Of a stretch of DNA of 64,000 nt, positions 31,913-43,859 are shown in pieces. Positions within the stretch are counted from its first letter, which is position 1, and each line of letters opens with the position of its first letter. This DNA comes from Cercis canadensis (Eukaryota > Streptophyta > Magnoliopsida > Fabales > Fabaceae). The position numbers were made by a program, and so were the translations under genes. The stretch is taken from positions 268,987-332,986 of the forward strand of contig QAOA01004566.1 of NCBI GenBank assembly GCA_003255065.1, given 5' to 3'. The notes under the pieces were generated by a model. It was not told where the DNA came from and ran no database searches. It saw only the letters and a program-made list of their open reading frames with translations.

Positions 31913-33726
31913 ATGGAAACCACAACTCCTCCTTCAAGCACCACAATTTCAAGAACTGTTGTTCTCGTTTTGAGGGTTCTCACTTTTGTGTTCTTATTGA
32001 TAGCTCTCATACTCATTGCCATAAACACCGAGACTGAACAAGAAACTGAAGACACTGCATTAAAAGTGAAGTTCAATGATGTTTATTCCTATCGGTGAGC
32101 ATTTTATCTCCAATTTATATATTATCTGTAAACTAGTGGTTTCATTGGTAAAATACTTTGATCTTTATAATATGATTAGTGATAGTTATTAATTCTTCAA
32201 TAATGGTTAGGACTTAGGATTGCTCTTCAAATACAACTTGTGAGAAAGCTTATGCTCATTTTTTCTTTGATTTCTCACAGAATATTAACCGTGAGAACTT
32301 TTGACCCCATACTCTCGCCACAATTTTTACGGAATTTCTCACGATCTTGTCACAAAAATTCTCCTTAAAATTTTGTGAGAAAATCTATTAAAACATCTCC
32401 GTGAGAAATTTACTGTTTTTTTTTATAATGTTTTCATCTTCCTCTTTTTTTTTTTTTTTTTTTTAATATGGTGAGATATAGGTTCAAATTTAACACCTTT
32501 ATATTGTTGAAACCTCTCACCATGCACTAGCTCACTAGTAATGACTTTTTGTTATTTTCTTAGAATATATAAAAGAGCACTTCTGGTAAGACAAAGAATA
32601 TCGTAGAATTACATCATATAACGACTAATTAGAGTAGTTTAAAGATAGATCAAAGAAGTAAAAAAAGAAATATAATTCCTATGTTTTGTTCAGGAAGAAG
32701 TTTCATAGTTGTTAATTAATTAGTAATTTTTTGTCCAATTAATTAACTAGTGTTATAATTTTGTTTAATGTAGATACATGATTTCCACTATAGTCATTGG
32801 GTTTGCATATAACTTGCTGCAAATGGCGCTCTCGATCTTCAGTTTCGTTTCAGGAAACCGCATTACAAGCGGTAACGGTGGCTACCTTTTTGATTTCTAT
32901 GGTGACAAGGTACAGTACTCAAGCCCTTACTGTATGAGTTTATCTATCTGCATACTAATAAGAGTTATCTTCAACTTATCTTTGAAGCTGAGAATTTTAA
33001 ATTTTTAATAAAATGCTTTAAAAAATGTGCATTTGTAAAAAAAAGACGAGTCCATAAGGACCATAGTCAATAAGATAAGCACACATAACATGATTAGTTT
33101 ATAAATCTTGTAAAAGAGGTTGGCATCCTATGATCGAATCCCTGTGTATATCAAACTAAAATATCTAGTTCTTCTATGTAATGGCCAAACAAATAAAAGG
33201 ACCGTAGTCAGTAGGCAAAGAGTACTAAGAACCACCCATGGTTTAGGGTTTGAACCCACACCCTCAACCATTTCAGAAAAGCTACTAAGTGCTCTCCCCC
33301 ATTCACCTAATTTTTTTTTTTTAAATCCCATATAAAGTCATTATCTTTTTTTTTCCCCCCAAAAGGAATACTCCATATTTGACATTTCATACTTCCCCTT
33401 ATTCAAATTACGTTGGAGTCTAGTAAAGTGAAATTAAATGAGGAGATAAGTTACCCTATTGTGTATCATTTAGCACACTGAAAAATAATTAGTATATTTT
33501 TGCATGATGTTTGGAATTTTTCGTTTTTGGACAGATTATATCATACCTTTTAGCCACTGGTTCTGCTGCGGGATTTGGTGCCACCAAAGATCTGGAGACA
33601 GTGTACGACATTTTCAGTGACTTTTTTACGAAGGCATACGCTTCAGCTAGCCTCCTTCTTTTTGGATTTCTCTTCACTGCTGTGGCATCTGTTTTCTCTT
33701 CGTATGCATTGCCCAAAAAGGCTTAA
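31913..33726 (+). CDS. CASP-like protein (CASPL4D-type), three exons
   Basis: Exons 31913-32094, 32774-32909 and 33535-33726 (510 bp, 169 residues), with GT-AG introns (TATCG|gtgagc, gtag|ATACATG, GACAAG|gtacag, gacag|ATTATA). The protein has four membrane helices: about 15-37 ([20 protein letters not shown]), 62-85, 105-123 ([14 protein letters not shown]) and 137-160. It has the Casparian-strip-membrane-domain family features: an Arg in helix 1 and an Asp (FDFYGDK) leading into helix 3. The YxYRYM and [21 protein letters not shown] blocks resemble the CASPL4D group. Family members sit in the plasma membrane and can form membrane scaffolds. The role of this group is not well known. Length is normal for the family. 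Confidence 0.9.
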
Positions 33727-33964
33727 TTTGTTGCAGAAAGAAAGCAATGTTGTTAACTTGTTATGGGTGCTCATTTTTTCTTCCCTTTCCGTGTTTCTTC
33801 TCTTTTGGGTTTCTTTTTCAGTTTTTTTGTTTGTTTTAACGATAAGAGTATTCTTAAGTTAGCTTTAATACAACGATGTTAAGTCTCTCTTCAAATAATC
33901 ATAAAGGTGTACCTTTTATATTGACCTATGCATTTAGGAAAAAAAAATTTCTCGTGCTGTCCAC

Positions 33965-34060
33965 AGATTCCCTTTTTATCTACTAATATATTGTAATCAA
34001 ATGTAATATAACGGATTCCCTTTTTATCTACTAATAGATTGTAATCAAATGTAATATAAC
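33965..34060. repeat. Two tandem copies of a 48-bp unit
   Basis: Each unit begins with GATTCCCTTTTTATCTACTA and ends ATGTAATATAAC. The copies at 33965-34012 and 34013-34060 differ at two positions. It lies about 240 bases past the CASP-like stop codon, probably beyond the transcript end. Confidence 0.9.
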
Positions 34061-35223
34061 GGTGTTTTGTATCTTTCACCGATTGTTTCCTTTTTTTCTT
34101 GTATGTGTCTACATTATCTTTTCCTAAGAATTTGTTGTAACTTGCAATTGTGCTTTTTTTAGTTTGTGTTTGTATAATTGATGACATTTATTTATATTTT
34201 AAAATCATACCAATTAATTTAAAATTTTATGAAATTATAGAAACAAGATCAACATGATAATGAGAACTTTTAATTTAACTGTGAAATTCATATTTTTATA
34301 AGAAGTTATTTCAGTTACAAGCACGCACATGCACGCACCAATTGGAAGGTCAATGATCTCAAATAATGACAGCTTTCCTTGGAAATTCTTAGCAACTACA
34401 GGTTTTGGGTCAATGACCTAAAGGTTCAGCAAGATGTGCTGATATTATTCTCGAAGTCAACGATTTCTTATTTTATTGGGAGTTATTCTCTATCAACTTG
34501 ACCAAGTAAACCATGAAGAACGTGGTTTCATCCAAAACAACGTGGTTTCAACTCACATCTATAGAAACAAGTTATCAAGGTTTGTAAATTTCATGTTTAA
34601 ACAAAGAGTTGTAGCCAAAGTATAAAAAAATACTTTTCTACCTCATTTAACACATGAAATAATCCATCATCCCTATTCATGCTTCCACCAACCGGTTGAC
34701 AAATAAATTTTGTTTTGGTTACAAAAAATTTAGGAGGTAGATAAGTTGTTCTGTCTTTAAGATAGGGCGCACCACAATTGGCAGACGTATATTAACAAAT
34801 ATCACCAACAATATTCGAACGAAAGATCTTTTTATCGGTGCAGCTCGAACCTAACAATTGAGTCATGCTTATAATATAAGACGTATACTATATCAAATAT
34901 GACTTCTATCCTCATCCCAAATGTAAGAAAACGTAGTTCCACTCCATGCTTCATGCTTATAATATAAAACCATCACTGCCATGTACTATTCTCTCTCTTT
35001 TTCCCGTGTATTATGTTCTTATGTAACTTAAAAAAATATGAAATGATCACTTCATGATTTAAAAAGTCTCTAATTGCTTAAGTGTAACAAAGGAAAAGAA
35101 TTAACAATGTTACTTATAGTGCCTTAAGATGAAATTGTTTATGTTTGCTAGAGGTTACATTATCTCCTCTCATAATTACAACCCCACTTAATTTTAATGG
35201 AATTTAAATATAAGACCTTCTTG
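34061..35223. other. Intergenic with relics of CASP-like upstream sequence
   Basis: 34365-34500 matches the CASP-like promoter block, and 34885-34985 (GACTTCTATCCTCATCCCAA ...) matches 42680-42780. A dispersed repeat lies at about 34680-34860. No gene body is present. Confidence 0.5.
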
Positions 35224-35480
35224 CACTACAAGAAAATTACTGGATTTCAACGGAAAGGAATTTCTAATTCCAACGGAAATTCTAACAGAATTTGGGTCGT
35301 TAGAAAAACAGTCGTTGGAATTGCAAAATCTAAACGGAATTTTACCGTTGGAATTTTTAATATATTTTAAAAAAATTATTTTTTAAATTTTTAAAAAAAT
35401 TCTAAAATTATTTTAAAAAAATTTCCTGTTGGAATTTCTTAAGATTTTTTTTTTTTTTTTTTTTAAAATCCCTACATAAT
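35224..35480. mobile_element. Terminal end of a CACTA (En/Spm) element
   Basis: It starts CACTACAAGAAAATTACTGG, the standard plant CACTA terminus. Subterminal repeats follow (TTCCAACGGAAATTC, GTCGTTGGAATT, CCGTTGGAATT) on both orientations. The partner TTTTCTTGTAGTG end was not found before 41 kb, so this is one end only and the right boundary here is nominal. Confidence 0.65.
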
Positions 35481-37127
35481 ATTTCTTAAAAATCAATATT
35501 ACTTTGAGCCCTTTTTTTTATACACCACTTTTACGTTTACGGCCATGAAAATTTGATATTCACTTTAGGTTGGTTCACAAATCATTTTCCTGTTAAATTT
35601 AGATTGTACATTTGGATAAGTGCAAACAAAATGGTGTTGAAATATCATGTTCTTATCATTTTTGTCCTTCCCCTCTCCTCTTTTGCAGTGCATATGTTAA
35701 TAACAAAATGATTGCTTAAAGAATCACAAGCAGTAACAAAGAGATGAGATCTTTATTTAGAAGATTAACCAAAAATCTCAATTCTCATGTCTATTGAACA
35801 ATCAATCTATCTGCAAAAAATATCCACACTGAACTAAGCTCATGAAATCTTTGTGGGCGCTATTGTGTCTCTTATCAAACATCAAACCAGCTTCTCCCAA
35901 CAAAAAATTTGCTTACGGCTTTGTCCAAGAACCCTAGCATTTCATGACCACTACTAACAATAAGCGCTTAGCAATCAGCACTAACACCTACAGCACAATG
36001 GACAAATTAATTAGAAGAATCAATGAAGAAATGAACCCAACATCGGTGCTCTCTCTACATGTTATGTGGACGCAAAGTAGGTCAATAACTTGTGCTCTCT
36101 ATAACACAAAGCATGGACCACAGGGAGGTTAAGAAAGGTGGTACCTTGATTCTTCACTTCTTTTCTTCGGTATGCCACACTATGGGATTACTCTTCAGCT
36201 ACTTTACCATTATCCTCCTTGGGCAAAACCTGCTACTCTTCCTTGTTAATTTCTTCAATCTTAGCAGACATTTCCTACCCAAGGACAAAAATGAAATGGA
36301 GGTGTAATGGCAGTTATCATTCATGAAAGCATTACCAGGAAAAGAAGAGAAATAAAAATGGTACAAAATAAAATGAGACCAGCTTGCTAGTTTTCTTTAC
36401 ATTGCATCCATGCCAAATTATCTTCATAAGTCAAGTCAAACTAAACTTCCAGTCCATATACCAGCAACCATTTAAAGGGACTCAGTCAAAACAAGATCAA
36501 TTCCATATTTGACAAAAATGCAATGCAATACATTCAACAGGTTTACATGCATGTTACCTAGGTATTGAAATGATAATTAGAACTAGCCAGGAGAGGAGGA
36601 AAAAACAAAGACAATGCATTTAAAGTTATTGTATTTTATCTGAATACAAGATAAATGACGTGACTGGAAATAATGTAAATCATTTAAAAGTAATCATATT
36701 TAAACAACAATTTATAATTCATACAACATAAGACAGGCAAGAAAAAATTGATCAAATGAATTATAAGCAAGAAGGAAATATGTTACTTCTCTTGGATTCT
36801 CCCTCAAAAGATTGCCTGGACACCATGTATCCCACCTCTTCTCCTGCAAAGCATGCAAGAAAATTCAATAAATAATGCAGGCAGGAGAGGAGGAAAAAAC
36901 AAAGACAATACACCAGAAGAAAGCACATAAGTTGCTAGGAATTAATTCTGGAAAAAATGAAAGAATAGACTTATGGAGGCAGCAAAGTGGAATTCAGTTT
37001 CATTGAAAGAAGAGATGCACTTCAATGCAAATCAGAACCAAATCATACAACATAAAATGAAAGCAGAACTGAGCTGTAAGAGATGGTGCAAATGAAAGTA
37101 GATAAAATGAAATATATAAGAGTTAAC
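35481..37127. other. No recognised gene
   Basis: Short frames at 35944-36132 and 36092-36307 have no recognisable motifs. An exon-like minus stretch near 36795-36845 (RWDTWCPGNLLREN) follows a good acceptor (tttgcag) but was not identified. Confidence 0.35.
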
Positions 37128-37210
37128 CTCATTCACTCGAGCACATCTTGCAGTATCATGGTTTATGCTATTTCTTTCTCTCCAAGTGTGATAGATCAAA
37201 GATTTCTCAG
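37128..37210 (-). pseudogene. Possible LINE-type C-terminal shred
   Basis: The minus frame reads EKSLIYHTWRERNSINH, resembling the [IV]YxIWxERN ending near the zinc-binding region of plant LINE polyproteins. Only about 28 codons; the match is weak. Confidence 0.25.
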
Positions 37211-37621
37211 AAAATAAATAATAGTTTGACCCATCTGAGAGGGGCCTTTATAGGATAACAGCTAGTGCAATTCACTATCCCAAGTAATAATAGTTCTATT
37301 AATGTAACTTCTATAGAAATAAAAAAAATAAAAAAAAAAAGAGAGTCTCTATCTTCAATAATCATACTCACACACACTAAGAACACTCCCTTGATAGCCC
37401 CACTCCAAAATTCTCCTCTTAGTGTCTATCTAAAATGGCTAACTAACAAATAAAGTTGTGTTTTTCCATTGAACACTTACTCCATACATTTCACATTTAT
37501 CCCCTCATTCGATGATATGAAATATCAGTTACTAAAGTTTGATAATCAAGTAGATTACATCATGCTAAACTTGCATGACCATCAATGCCATTTTTAATTG
37601 CAGAATAGACGGAGTACTTAC

Positions 37622-37740
37622 CTTTCGTATAGTTTTAAACAAATCACACACAGCAAGAGGAATAACTCCTGGTTCTGTTTGTGAACCTCGCATGGTATAT
37701 GTCTTCCCACTATTTGTTTGCCCATAAGCAAACACCGTAC
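37622..37740 (-). pseudogene. Captured kinesin motor exon (KIN-7 / CENP-E-like)
   Basis: A 119-bp minus-strand exon bounded by an acceptor (ttgaag) and a donor (AAAG|gtaagt). It encodes [20 protein letters not shown] followed by [23 protein letters not shown] is the P-loop (Walker A) of the kinesin motor. The GVIPLAVxDLF continuation resembles plant KIN-7 kinesins of the CENP-E-like branch. The rest of the motor (switch I NxxSSR, switch II DLAGSE) is absent nearby, so no motor can be formed. Confidence 0.85.
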
Positions 37741-38229
37741 CTTCAATCCACAATTAAAAAGTAAATCACATCAGTAGCACCAGCAATGCCAAAGGCAAAA
37801 TTAGGGCATAACAATCACATTGGTGCTATGAAACAGGGTACAATAACCCAACAAATATATCAATAATTTCAACCAAGAATCTCAGTTTAAAGACATCAAT
37901 ATGGATTCACAAATTGAGCTTATCAAATGTCTCAAGACACTGCTACTAACAAGAGAAAATAGAATCCTCATACCTGTTTATACCTTCATCAGCTATCTTT
38001 AATTACAAACTCTATCATCCATATGTGGTCTCCTTCACAATAATCAGTAGATACACCACAGATTGAAATTTAGGATAAATAATCAATACATACAAATGCT
38101 CATAAAATCCCAAATTTGATAAATTAAAACCAGATCCGCGTAAGATATGTAGTGCTAAGTCAGAGATTGAGCTTATCAAATACTCCTTCACTAAAGCTAG
38201 CTGAACAGTTAACTAGCTTTAGAACTCAC

Positions 38230-38451
38230 AGCTTCAGGAGATGTTCCAAGTCACCAAGAGAAGAACAAATTGAACCACTAATTTTATTGTTTGAAATGTC
38301 CCTGGGAGGGAATAATCTATTAGTATATAATACTAAATCAGAGAAACTGGCATGAGGAGATAGATAATTTGATACTTACAATGTATCCAAATTACCAATA
38401 CGTGACAACTCAATTGGAATGGAGCCTTGAAGATTGTTGGAGGAAAGGTTC
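38230..38451 (-). pseudogene. Captured pair of ERECTA-family LRR exons
   Basis: Two minus-strand exons of exactly 72 bp each: 38380-38451 (NLSSNNLQGSIPIELSRIGN, then LDT) and 38230-38301 (LDISNNKISGSI, then SSLGDLEHLLKL). They are separated by a 78-bp intron with proper gtaagt...cccag sites. One LRR per 72-bp phase-2 exon, and this wording, match ERECTA/ERL receptor kinases. A Pro of the LRR consensus is Cys in the second exon (SGSICSS). No kinase, signal peptide or other LRR exons are nearby. The intron shows capture at DNA level and not by retroposition. Confidence 0.88.
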
Positions 38452-39552
38452 CTGAGGATGGTTGTCAAGCAATCTCATTTGGTGCTATGACTAATATTCA
38501 CTACATAATCACAAAATAGCTGCACATAATTCAAATTTGAAACCAAGTAATAGCAAAACTGATTTCTTTTTCCTATTTTTATTAAAAGCAAACTGCAAGT
38601 CCGCAGCTGGCCACAAAGTACAGAGGTTATCATGTGGAAACAATCTAGGCAAAAGCAAATTGCCCACTCAAAGTAAACGCCAGAGTTCAAAATCTCACGA
38701 GGCTCCTCATGCTGCCAGGACAAACAGTAAATGAATAATACTGTATCTCAACAAAATACCATAAAATTTTAACTTACTGATTGAATCTTAATACATTTAT
38801 ATAGGGGAGTGATATAATCAAAATGCATATTACAAATGGATATTCAAAATCTCTCTGAAGCTTCTTCCATTCATTAGCATCTCATCATTATACTAATGAT
38901 ATAGGATAACTTTAGTTATATAAGTTCCAGAACAACCCAAACACACCAATTAATTTGTCAGGAAAATAAAGAGCAGAAGCATTAGCCTAAAATTCGATCA
39001 TAGTAAAAGTAATAGATCTACAAATTATCACAACACCTGAAGGGGATTCCTCAATCATTGCCACAGGTATGTCGTCATGATTTTCATAAGACACAGGTTC
39101 CTCTGCATTTGGCATGTTACAATTTAGAACTTGTTCCTCATGGTGTACAGGGACATTTGTAGCTCAAAAAGAAAAAAACATTTGAAATCAGTTAAAAGAT
39201 ATTCACATGGGAGGAAATGCTTAGGGTTTTTCATGCTGTAATCAGAAGGCCACCAATCAAAATCCAATTAATTCTTATAGACACAAGACTGATCATCATG
39301 GGCCAAAACTATAAGATGTAACAGAAAACCCAAGACAAGACACACAATTAAAAAAAGAAAAAAAAACCTTGTATTCATTGAAGCGAGCTAGCATAAGGCA
39401 GACTTACCGGCTTCTTTCCTAATCTCCTGTCTCCTTCATGAGCGCATGAGGGTCGAACAGATCCATGTTCGATTTTCTCATGGACCAGTCAAGAAAATTG
39501 ATGAAGATAAGTGCTGTTATTTGAAATTTTGGCATAAACATGCATTTACAAA
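38452..39552. other. Rest of the captured-fragment region
   Basis: An exon-like minus-strand stretch at about 38985-39165 reads TNVPVHHEEQVLNCNMPNAE and on to IPVAMIEESPSG, after an acceptor-like tttttgag. Its origin is not recognised. It could be another captured exon. Confidence 0.35.
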
Positions 39553-39865
39553 TGTTCTTTTTCACTGGTAGTGTAACAGCTTTAAGCTGTGTGTCTTTAG
39601 TTCAACCTTTATTGATTTTTGTAAAAATTGTGATTTGATTGGTGATCTAAAATTCTGTTTTACATGGTTTATGTTTTGGTGAAATTCTGAATTTTTTGTA
39701 ACATTCACTCAAGTCTAAATTGTTTTGTGGGATTTTACCTTCGTAGCTTTGATCAAGGTTTTTAAAGCTTGCTCAAGTTTAATTCTGGAACTTATTTTTT
39801 GAATTCCTTTATCGGTTGAGAATGATATTACTTACTATAACTTGATAATTACTTGGTTGATTCAG

Positions 39866-39926
39866 GTTGCTTAAGAGGTTGGATTTTCCAGAAAAGAACT
39901 TCAGCCTGTGCTTTTTAGGGAATGAG
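39866..39926 (+). pseudogene. Glyoxalase I exon fragment, copy 2
   Basis: Same 61-bp exon and splice sites as 29238-29298, encoding the same LLKRLDFPEKNFSLCFLGNE. The downstream exon-like stretch has acquired a stop (QAE-stop-AVPGHSS) and a deletion. Confidence 0.65.
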
Positions 39927-40790
39927 GTAGGATATGTTTTATTGCACTCTTTTGCTAGTGACAGTTTGGTTGCATATGATGTCGCTAGCTGGATTTTCCC
40001 TATGCATATGTTGTGTCATTCTATATCTGTATGGTTCATTAATATCAAATTCTCCTACAAGAAACTTTTATGTATTAACCATTTTCAATGTGTCTGAGGC
40101 CATGTGTAGTTAAAGCATGAGTATTTTGTTTTTATGTTGATGTTCCTGATCATTTTCTTTTAGTGTGTAAGCTATTATAATTTTTTTGGTGTAGGATCTA
40201 TCAAGAATGCAGGCCGAGTGAGCTGTTCCTGGACACTCTAGTGTTCTAATGTTTCTGTGATTGATTAATTTTTGAATAAAATACTTTCCCCTCCCCTGTA
40301 CACATAATATACATGGTCCTTCCCTCTATTTTCAAAACCTACAAAGACCTCCCATAAACTTCCGAAAACATTACAAGTTACTCCAATATGTAAAGTCAAC
40401 CATTAAATCATAGTCAAAGGGAGTAAAACTGATATAAAATGTCCATAATACCATCAGTTAACTGTTAAATTTTAGCAATTAAATTCTGGCTGCCTAGTAT
40501 TTCCTAAAATTGTTCCAGAATTGCTGCCAGAGTAAAATTACAGGAAGGCTGCACGAATGGAGGATCCTGTTTTCTGAGTGCAGATTAAACAAGGGTCATG
40601 GTGGCAGTTGCTTCTGTTATGGTAGTTGACTGTAGAATGGAACTAAACTCTGTATATTTATAATGCACCTTAACAAGAGAGAATTTTGGATAGTGACAAA
40701 ATTGGAGATGCAATAACACACAAATTGTGCTAATAGAATTGGGCACAATAAGTCATTTGGGCTTTAGAACAAATGGTCACAACTCACAAG

Positions 40791-40916
40791 GCTTTCTCCG
40801 TACTGAAAATGTCTTGTTTTCAAAGCCTCTCATCGATAAAATGAGAATTTTAAGCTTTGTCCGTACTGAGAATGTCTTGTTTTCAAAGCCTCTCATCGAT
40901 AAAATGAGAATTTTTA
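40791..40916 (+). repeat. 63-bp tandem duplication inside copy 2
   Basis: Two units starting GCTTTSTCCGTACTGARAAT, at 40791-40853 and 40854-40916. Copy 1 of the segmental duplication (around 30165) has one unit only, so the expansion postdates the large duplication. Confidence 0.9.
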
Positions 40917-41242
40917 AAGAGCTTATGAAGATAAAGCTATAACTGATTAGTAATGTCCGTGATCATCTTTATTAGTTTTATCACAAAAGTTAGAAGTTAG
41001 AAGGAAGCTAGACAACTTGGTGTGTCGTTTTTATCAATTATTTGGTTGACATTTTTTTAGCTTTTGTTTTTGTTTTTGCTAGTGAAGGTTGACATTCTAT
41101 TTGTACATTTCCTAGTCAATATCAAACTCAGACTCAATTATCACCGAATGATAGGCTGTAATCACAAGTCCATATTATACTAAAAGTGTTGCCAACTCAA
41201 ATCTGAGTCCGCAAATGTATAGACCAACTAGCACCAAATATT

Positions 41243-41535
41243 CTTGGGACAATTATTGTCAAGTCACACAAATTATAATTGTTAAGTGATTGAATAAAAA
41301 AAATATTAAGTGTGTAATTCGTGAAGGTTAAGTTTTCCAAATTATCTTCATTGATAACCACTGACAAATATAGAATGACTATTAGTCAGAATCTATTGAT
41401 CATTGATAAACATATGATTGACTATTGTTCATTAAAGGGAAAATTTGAAAACTCAAGTTTTAATAGTCAGTTAGTCATTCACCTATAATTTTTTGTGATT
41501 TGTGTGTCCTAACAATAATTGCCTCAATATTATTT
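41243..41535. repeat. Foldback insert of about 290 bp
   Basis: The left side (ggacaattattgtcaagtcacacaaattataat) is complementary to the right side (ataattttttgtgatttgtgtgtcctaacaataattg). The segment is absent from the matching place in copy 1 (30545-30580), so it is an insertion relative to that copy. Confidence 0.6.
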
Positions 41536-41591
41536 TCCAAAAAGAAAGAAGAAAAAAATGTTCGTTAATTTAGACAGACAAAAAAGAGTAT

Positions 41592-41622
41592 ATTTATTTA
41601 TTTATTTATTTATTTATTTATT
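41592..41622. repeat. ATTT microsatellite
   Basis: About eight uninterrupted tetranucleotide repeats. Confidence 0.9.
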
Positions 41623-42288
41623 GTAAAGAGTGTGTATGAAATTGGACTTATAAAAGGCTTAGGTAAAGTAGGAAATTACACATACTGTTTTGTTGTTTTG
41701 GCCATAACATATATTGATTGAATAATGCATGATGCAATCCAAGATGAAATGTTTAGACACTTCATGCTGAATTCAGGGCCATGAAAATTACATTGATTAA
41801 AGCTAATTTTTTTATTTTATTTTATTTTTTTATTTTTATCATCCTTGCTTAGTTTTCATTTCTAAACTCTACTCCTTACAAGCTAAGTAATTACATTATT
41901 GGAGCTTCACAATTTTGTCATTTCAAGACCCCACATTTTCACTTCTCAACTATATTTCAAATAAGCACTTATTTAGAGGTATGATTTGTAGGAGGTTATA
42001 AATTTTAACGTCCATGTTTTTCATGTACTTAAAAAAAGAGAAAAGCTGTAGAGCTTTCTCCTACCAATCAATCTCAAACCTAAGCTCTAACAAAAGCAAC
42101 AATCCCATAAATCAGATAATTAAACATGGCTGCAACTTTTAGCTTGAGAACAATTTTCATTACATTGCAATTGTTAGATATAAAATTATTCATGTGCCTT
42201 TACTTAATAGTTTAATTAAGCTTTTAGGAGAGTTAATTTCTTGACATAGTATCAGAGTTTCTATGATCAAGTAGTTAAGAGTTGAGAG
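41623..42288. other. Intergenic, nothing recognised
   Basis: AT-rich with no coding frame of note. Confidence 0.4.
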
Positions 42289-42605
42289 TATTGATTTGTA
42301 AGACTTGGCATAGACCTCAAATTTGAATCATGCTGGGAAACTTGGGACAATTGATACCCAAAGCTTCTTGTGATACTTGAATCTTCATACGAAACTTGGG
42401 AGGATTAATTTGCAAAACTTGGGATAAGGCTCAGATTTGATTCATAATGGGAAACTTTGGATAATTGTTGCCCAAAGCTTTGTGTAATATATATATATTA
42501 TGTGAAAGCTTTGTGTAATAATTGATTCTTCATACGAGGCATCAGATGATTGATTTGCAAAACTTGGCATAGAGCTCAGATTTGAGTCAACCTTGTTGGA
42601 AAAAT
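42289..42605. repeat. Imperfect tandem repeat, about 2.5 units of ~120 bp
   Basis: Recurring words are ATTGATTTGYAARACTTGG, CTCARATTTGAKTCA and ATTCTTCATACGA. The middle unit has an AT microsatellite insert and a duplicated gctttgtgtaat. Confidence 0.7.
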
Positions 42606-43514
42606 GAATTTTTATTTTCAATGGCTAGTACAACCATTGCAAATTCTGATGTGTCCAACACATATATTGCTTCTACATCAGATGTGACTTCCATCCTCAT
42701 CCCAAATGCAAGGAAACACGGTTCCAGTGCATGCTTCATGCATTATAATATGAATCCATCACTGACCAGTCCATGATTTGAAACAGTCTTAAAAAAAACT
42801 GAGCTCAAACTTTGGTCATATATAAAAGTTGCAAGGGATGAAATTAGTTCTGTTAAGAAATTACTTCAAATTTAGTGCTGATGTTTCTTATAATAGCAAT
42901 TATTTTTTTAAGAAAAATATGTTGATTCTGATCTATGACTTGACGAGGTCTTATAAACTAGTGCTAATTTCATAGAGTAATTATTTCAAAAATAGAGGGA
43001 GTGTTGATAGTGAATTTATTTTTAATTAATGAATTACAAGAACACTATAGTAAAAGCCAAGGCTCATGTAATTTGGAACAAGGCACTATGCGACCACAAC
43101 ATTTGAATATGGCATTGTAGACCATCTTCATCCTATGGTGTGCTCCACAATGTGCACTCGAATATAACCCTTTTTGAGTGTAGCAAGGTCTATTAGAATT
43201 ATCTATGTGTGCTGCCCTTAATTGATGGTAGTTTGGTTTTATGAAACGGGCTCAATAGATCTATTGGGATATAGCGCAAGCAGATTGTAAGTAATCACCT
43301 TTATGAACTTATGACACCTTGATTTGAGATGAGCGACACTAGCGTAGGCCTATTTCTTCATTAGCCCGTGATGAGAGGGCCTATTAGGGTAATTTATAAA
43401 TAGGTGAGGGCTGAGCTATTACCCCTTTAGAGGGGTGGTAGAGTTATACTCTTCTCAATTTGGTGAGTTCAAGTGGGATTTATAGTGTGATTTTGAGGTC
43501 ATTACGAAGATCTC
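42606..43514. other. Intergenic with duplicated words
   Basis: 42680-42780 matches 34885-34985. GAGRGGGCCTATTARGGTA occurs at about 43373 and again at about 43812, flanking the hairpin. Confidence 0.4.
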
Positions 43515-43710
43515 AAAAAATTAAGTCACTCAATATATACTAGAATACATAGTTTTTTTATAAAATGTAAGAACGACACGATATAAGAAAACGTGCCAAA
43601 AAATAAACTTAAAAAAATTGTTTCTTGACACGTTTTCCTATATCGTGTCGTTCTTACATTTTATGAAAAAAACTGTGTCTACTGTCACATACTAAGTGAC
43701 TCAGTTTTTT
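43515..43710. repeat. Strong hairpin / foldback MITE
   Basis: The inner arms at about 43551-43598 and 43625-43673 are reverse complements at all but two or three of 48 positions (core GTAAGAACGACACGATATA), around a loop of about 27 bases. The outer arms (taagtcact ... agtgactca) extend complementarity less perfectly to the stated ends. The structure is MITE-like, and a transcript through it would form a long stem. Confidence 0.8.
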
Positions 43711-43859
43711 AAAGTTTTTATAATGACACTAAAATCACTTGATGGGTCTTACCCGATAAATATGGTAGCTTAGCATTCACCAAATAAATATGGCTACAGT
43801 AGCATGAGATGGGAGGGCCTATTAAGGTAGTTTATAATTATGGCTAGGTCCCCTCTCCA

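Larger units (their letters stand above)
39553..41271 (+). repeat. 1.6-kb segmental duplication, copy 2
   Basis: Partner of 28923-30545. Copy 2 has an extra tandem duplication at 40791-40916 and small indels (a 15-base loss near 40246). Its left edge abuts the captured-fragment region and its right edge is interrupted by a foldback insert. Confidence 0.88.

Noticed and set aside
39867-40097. 76-codon frame starting in the glyoxalase-like exon
   Set aside because: Only the first 20 codons match glyoxalase I; the rest reads through the intron after a good donor site, so it is not a real protein.
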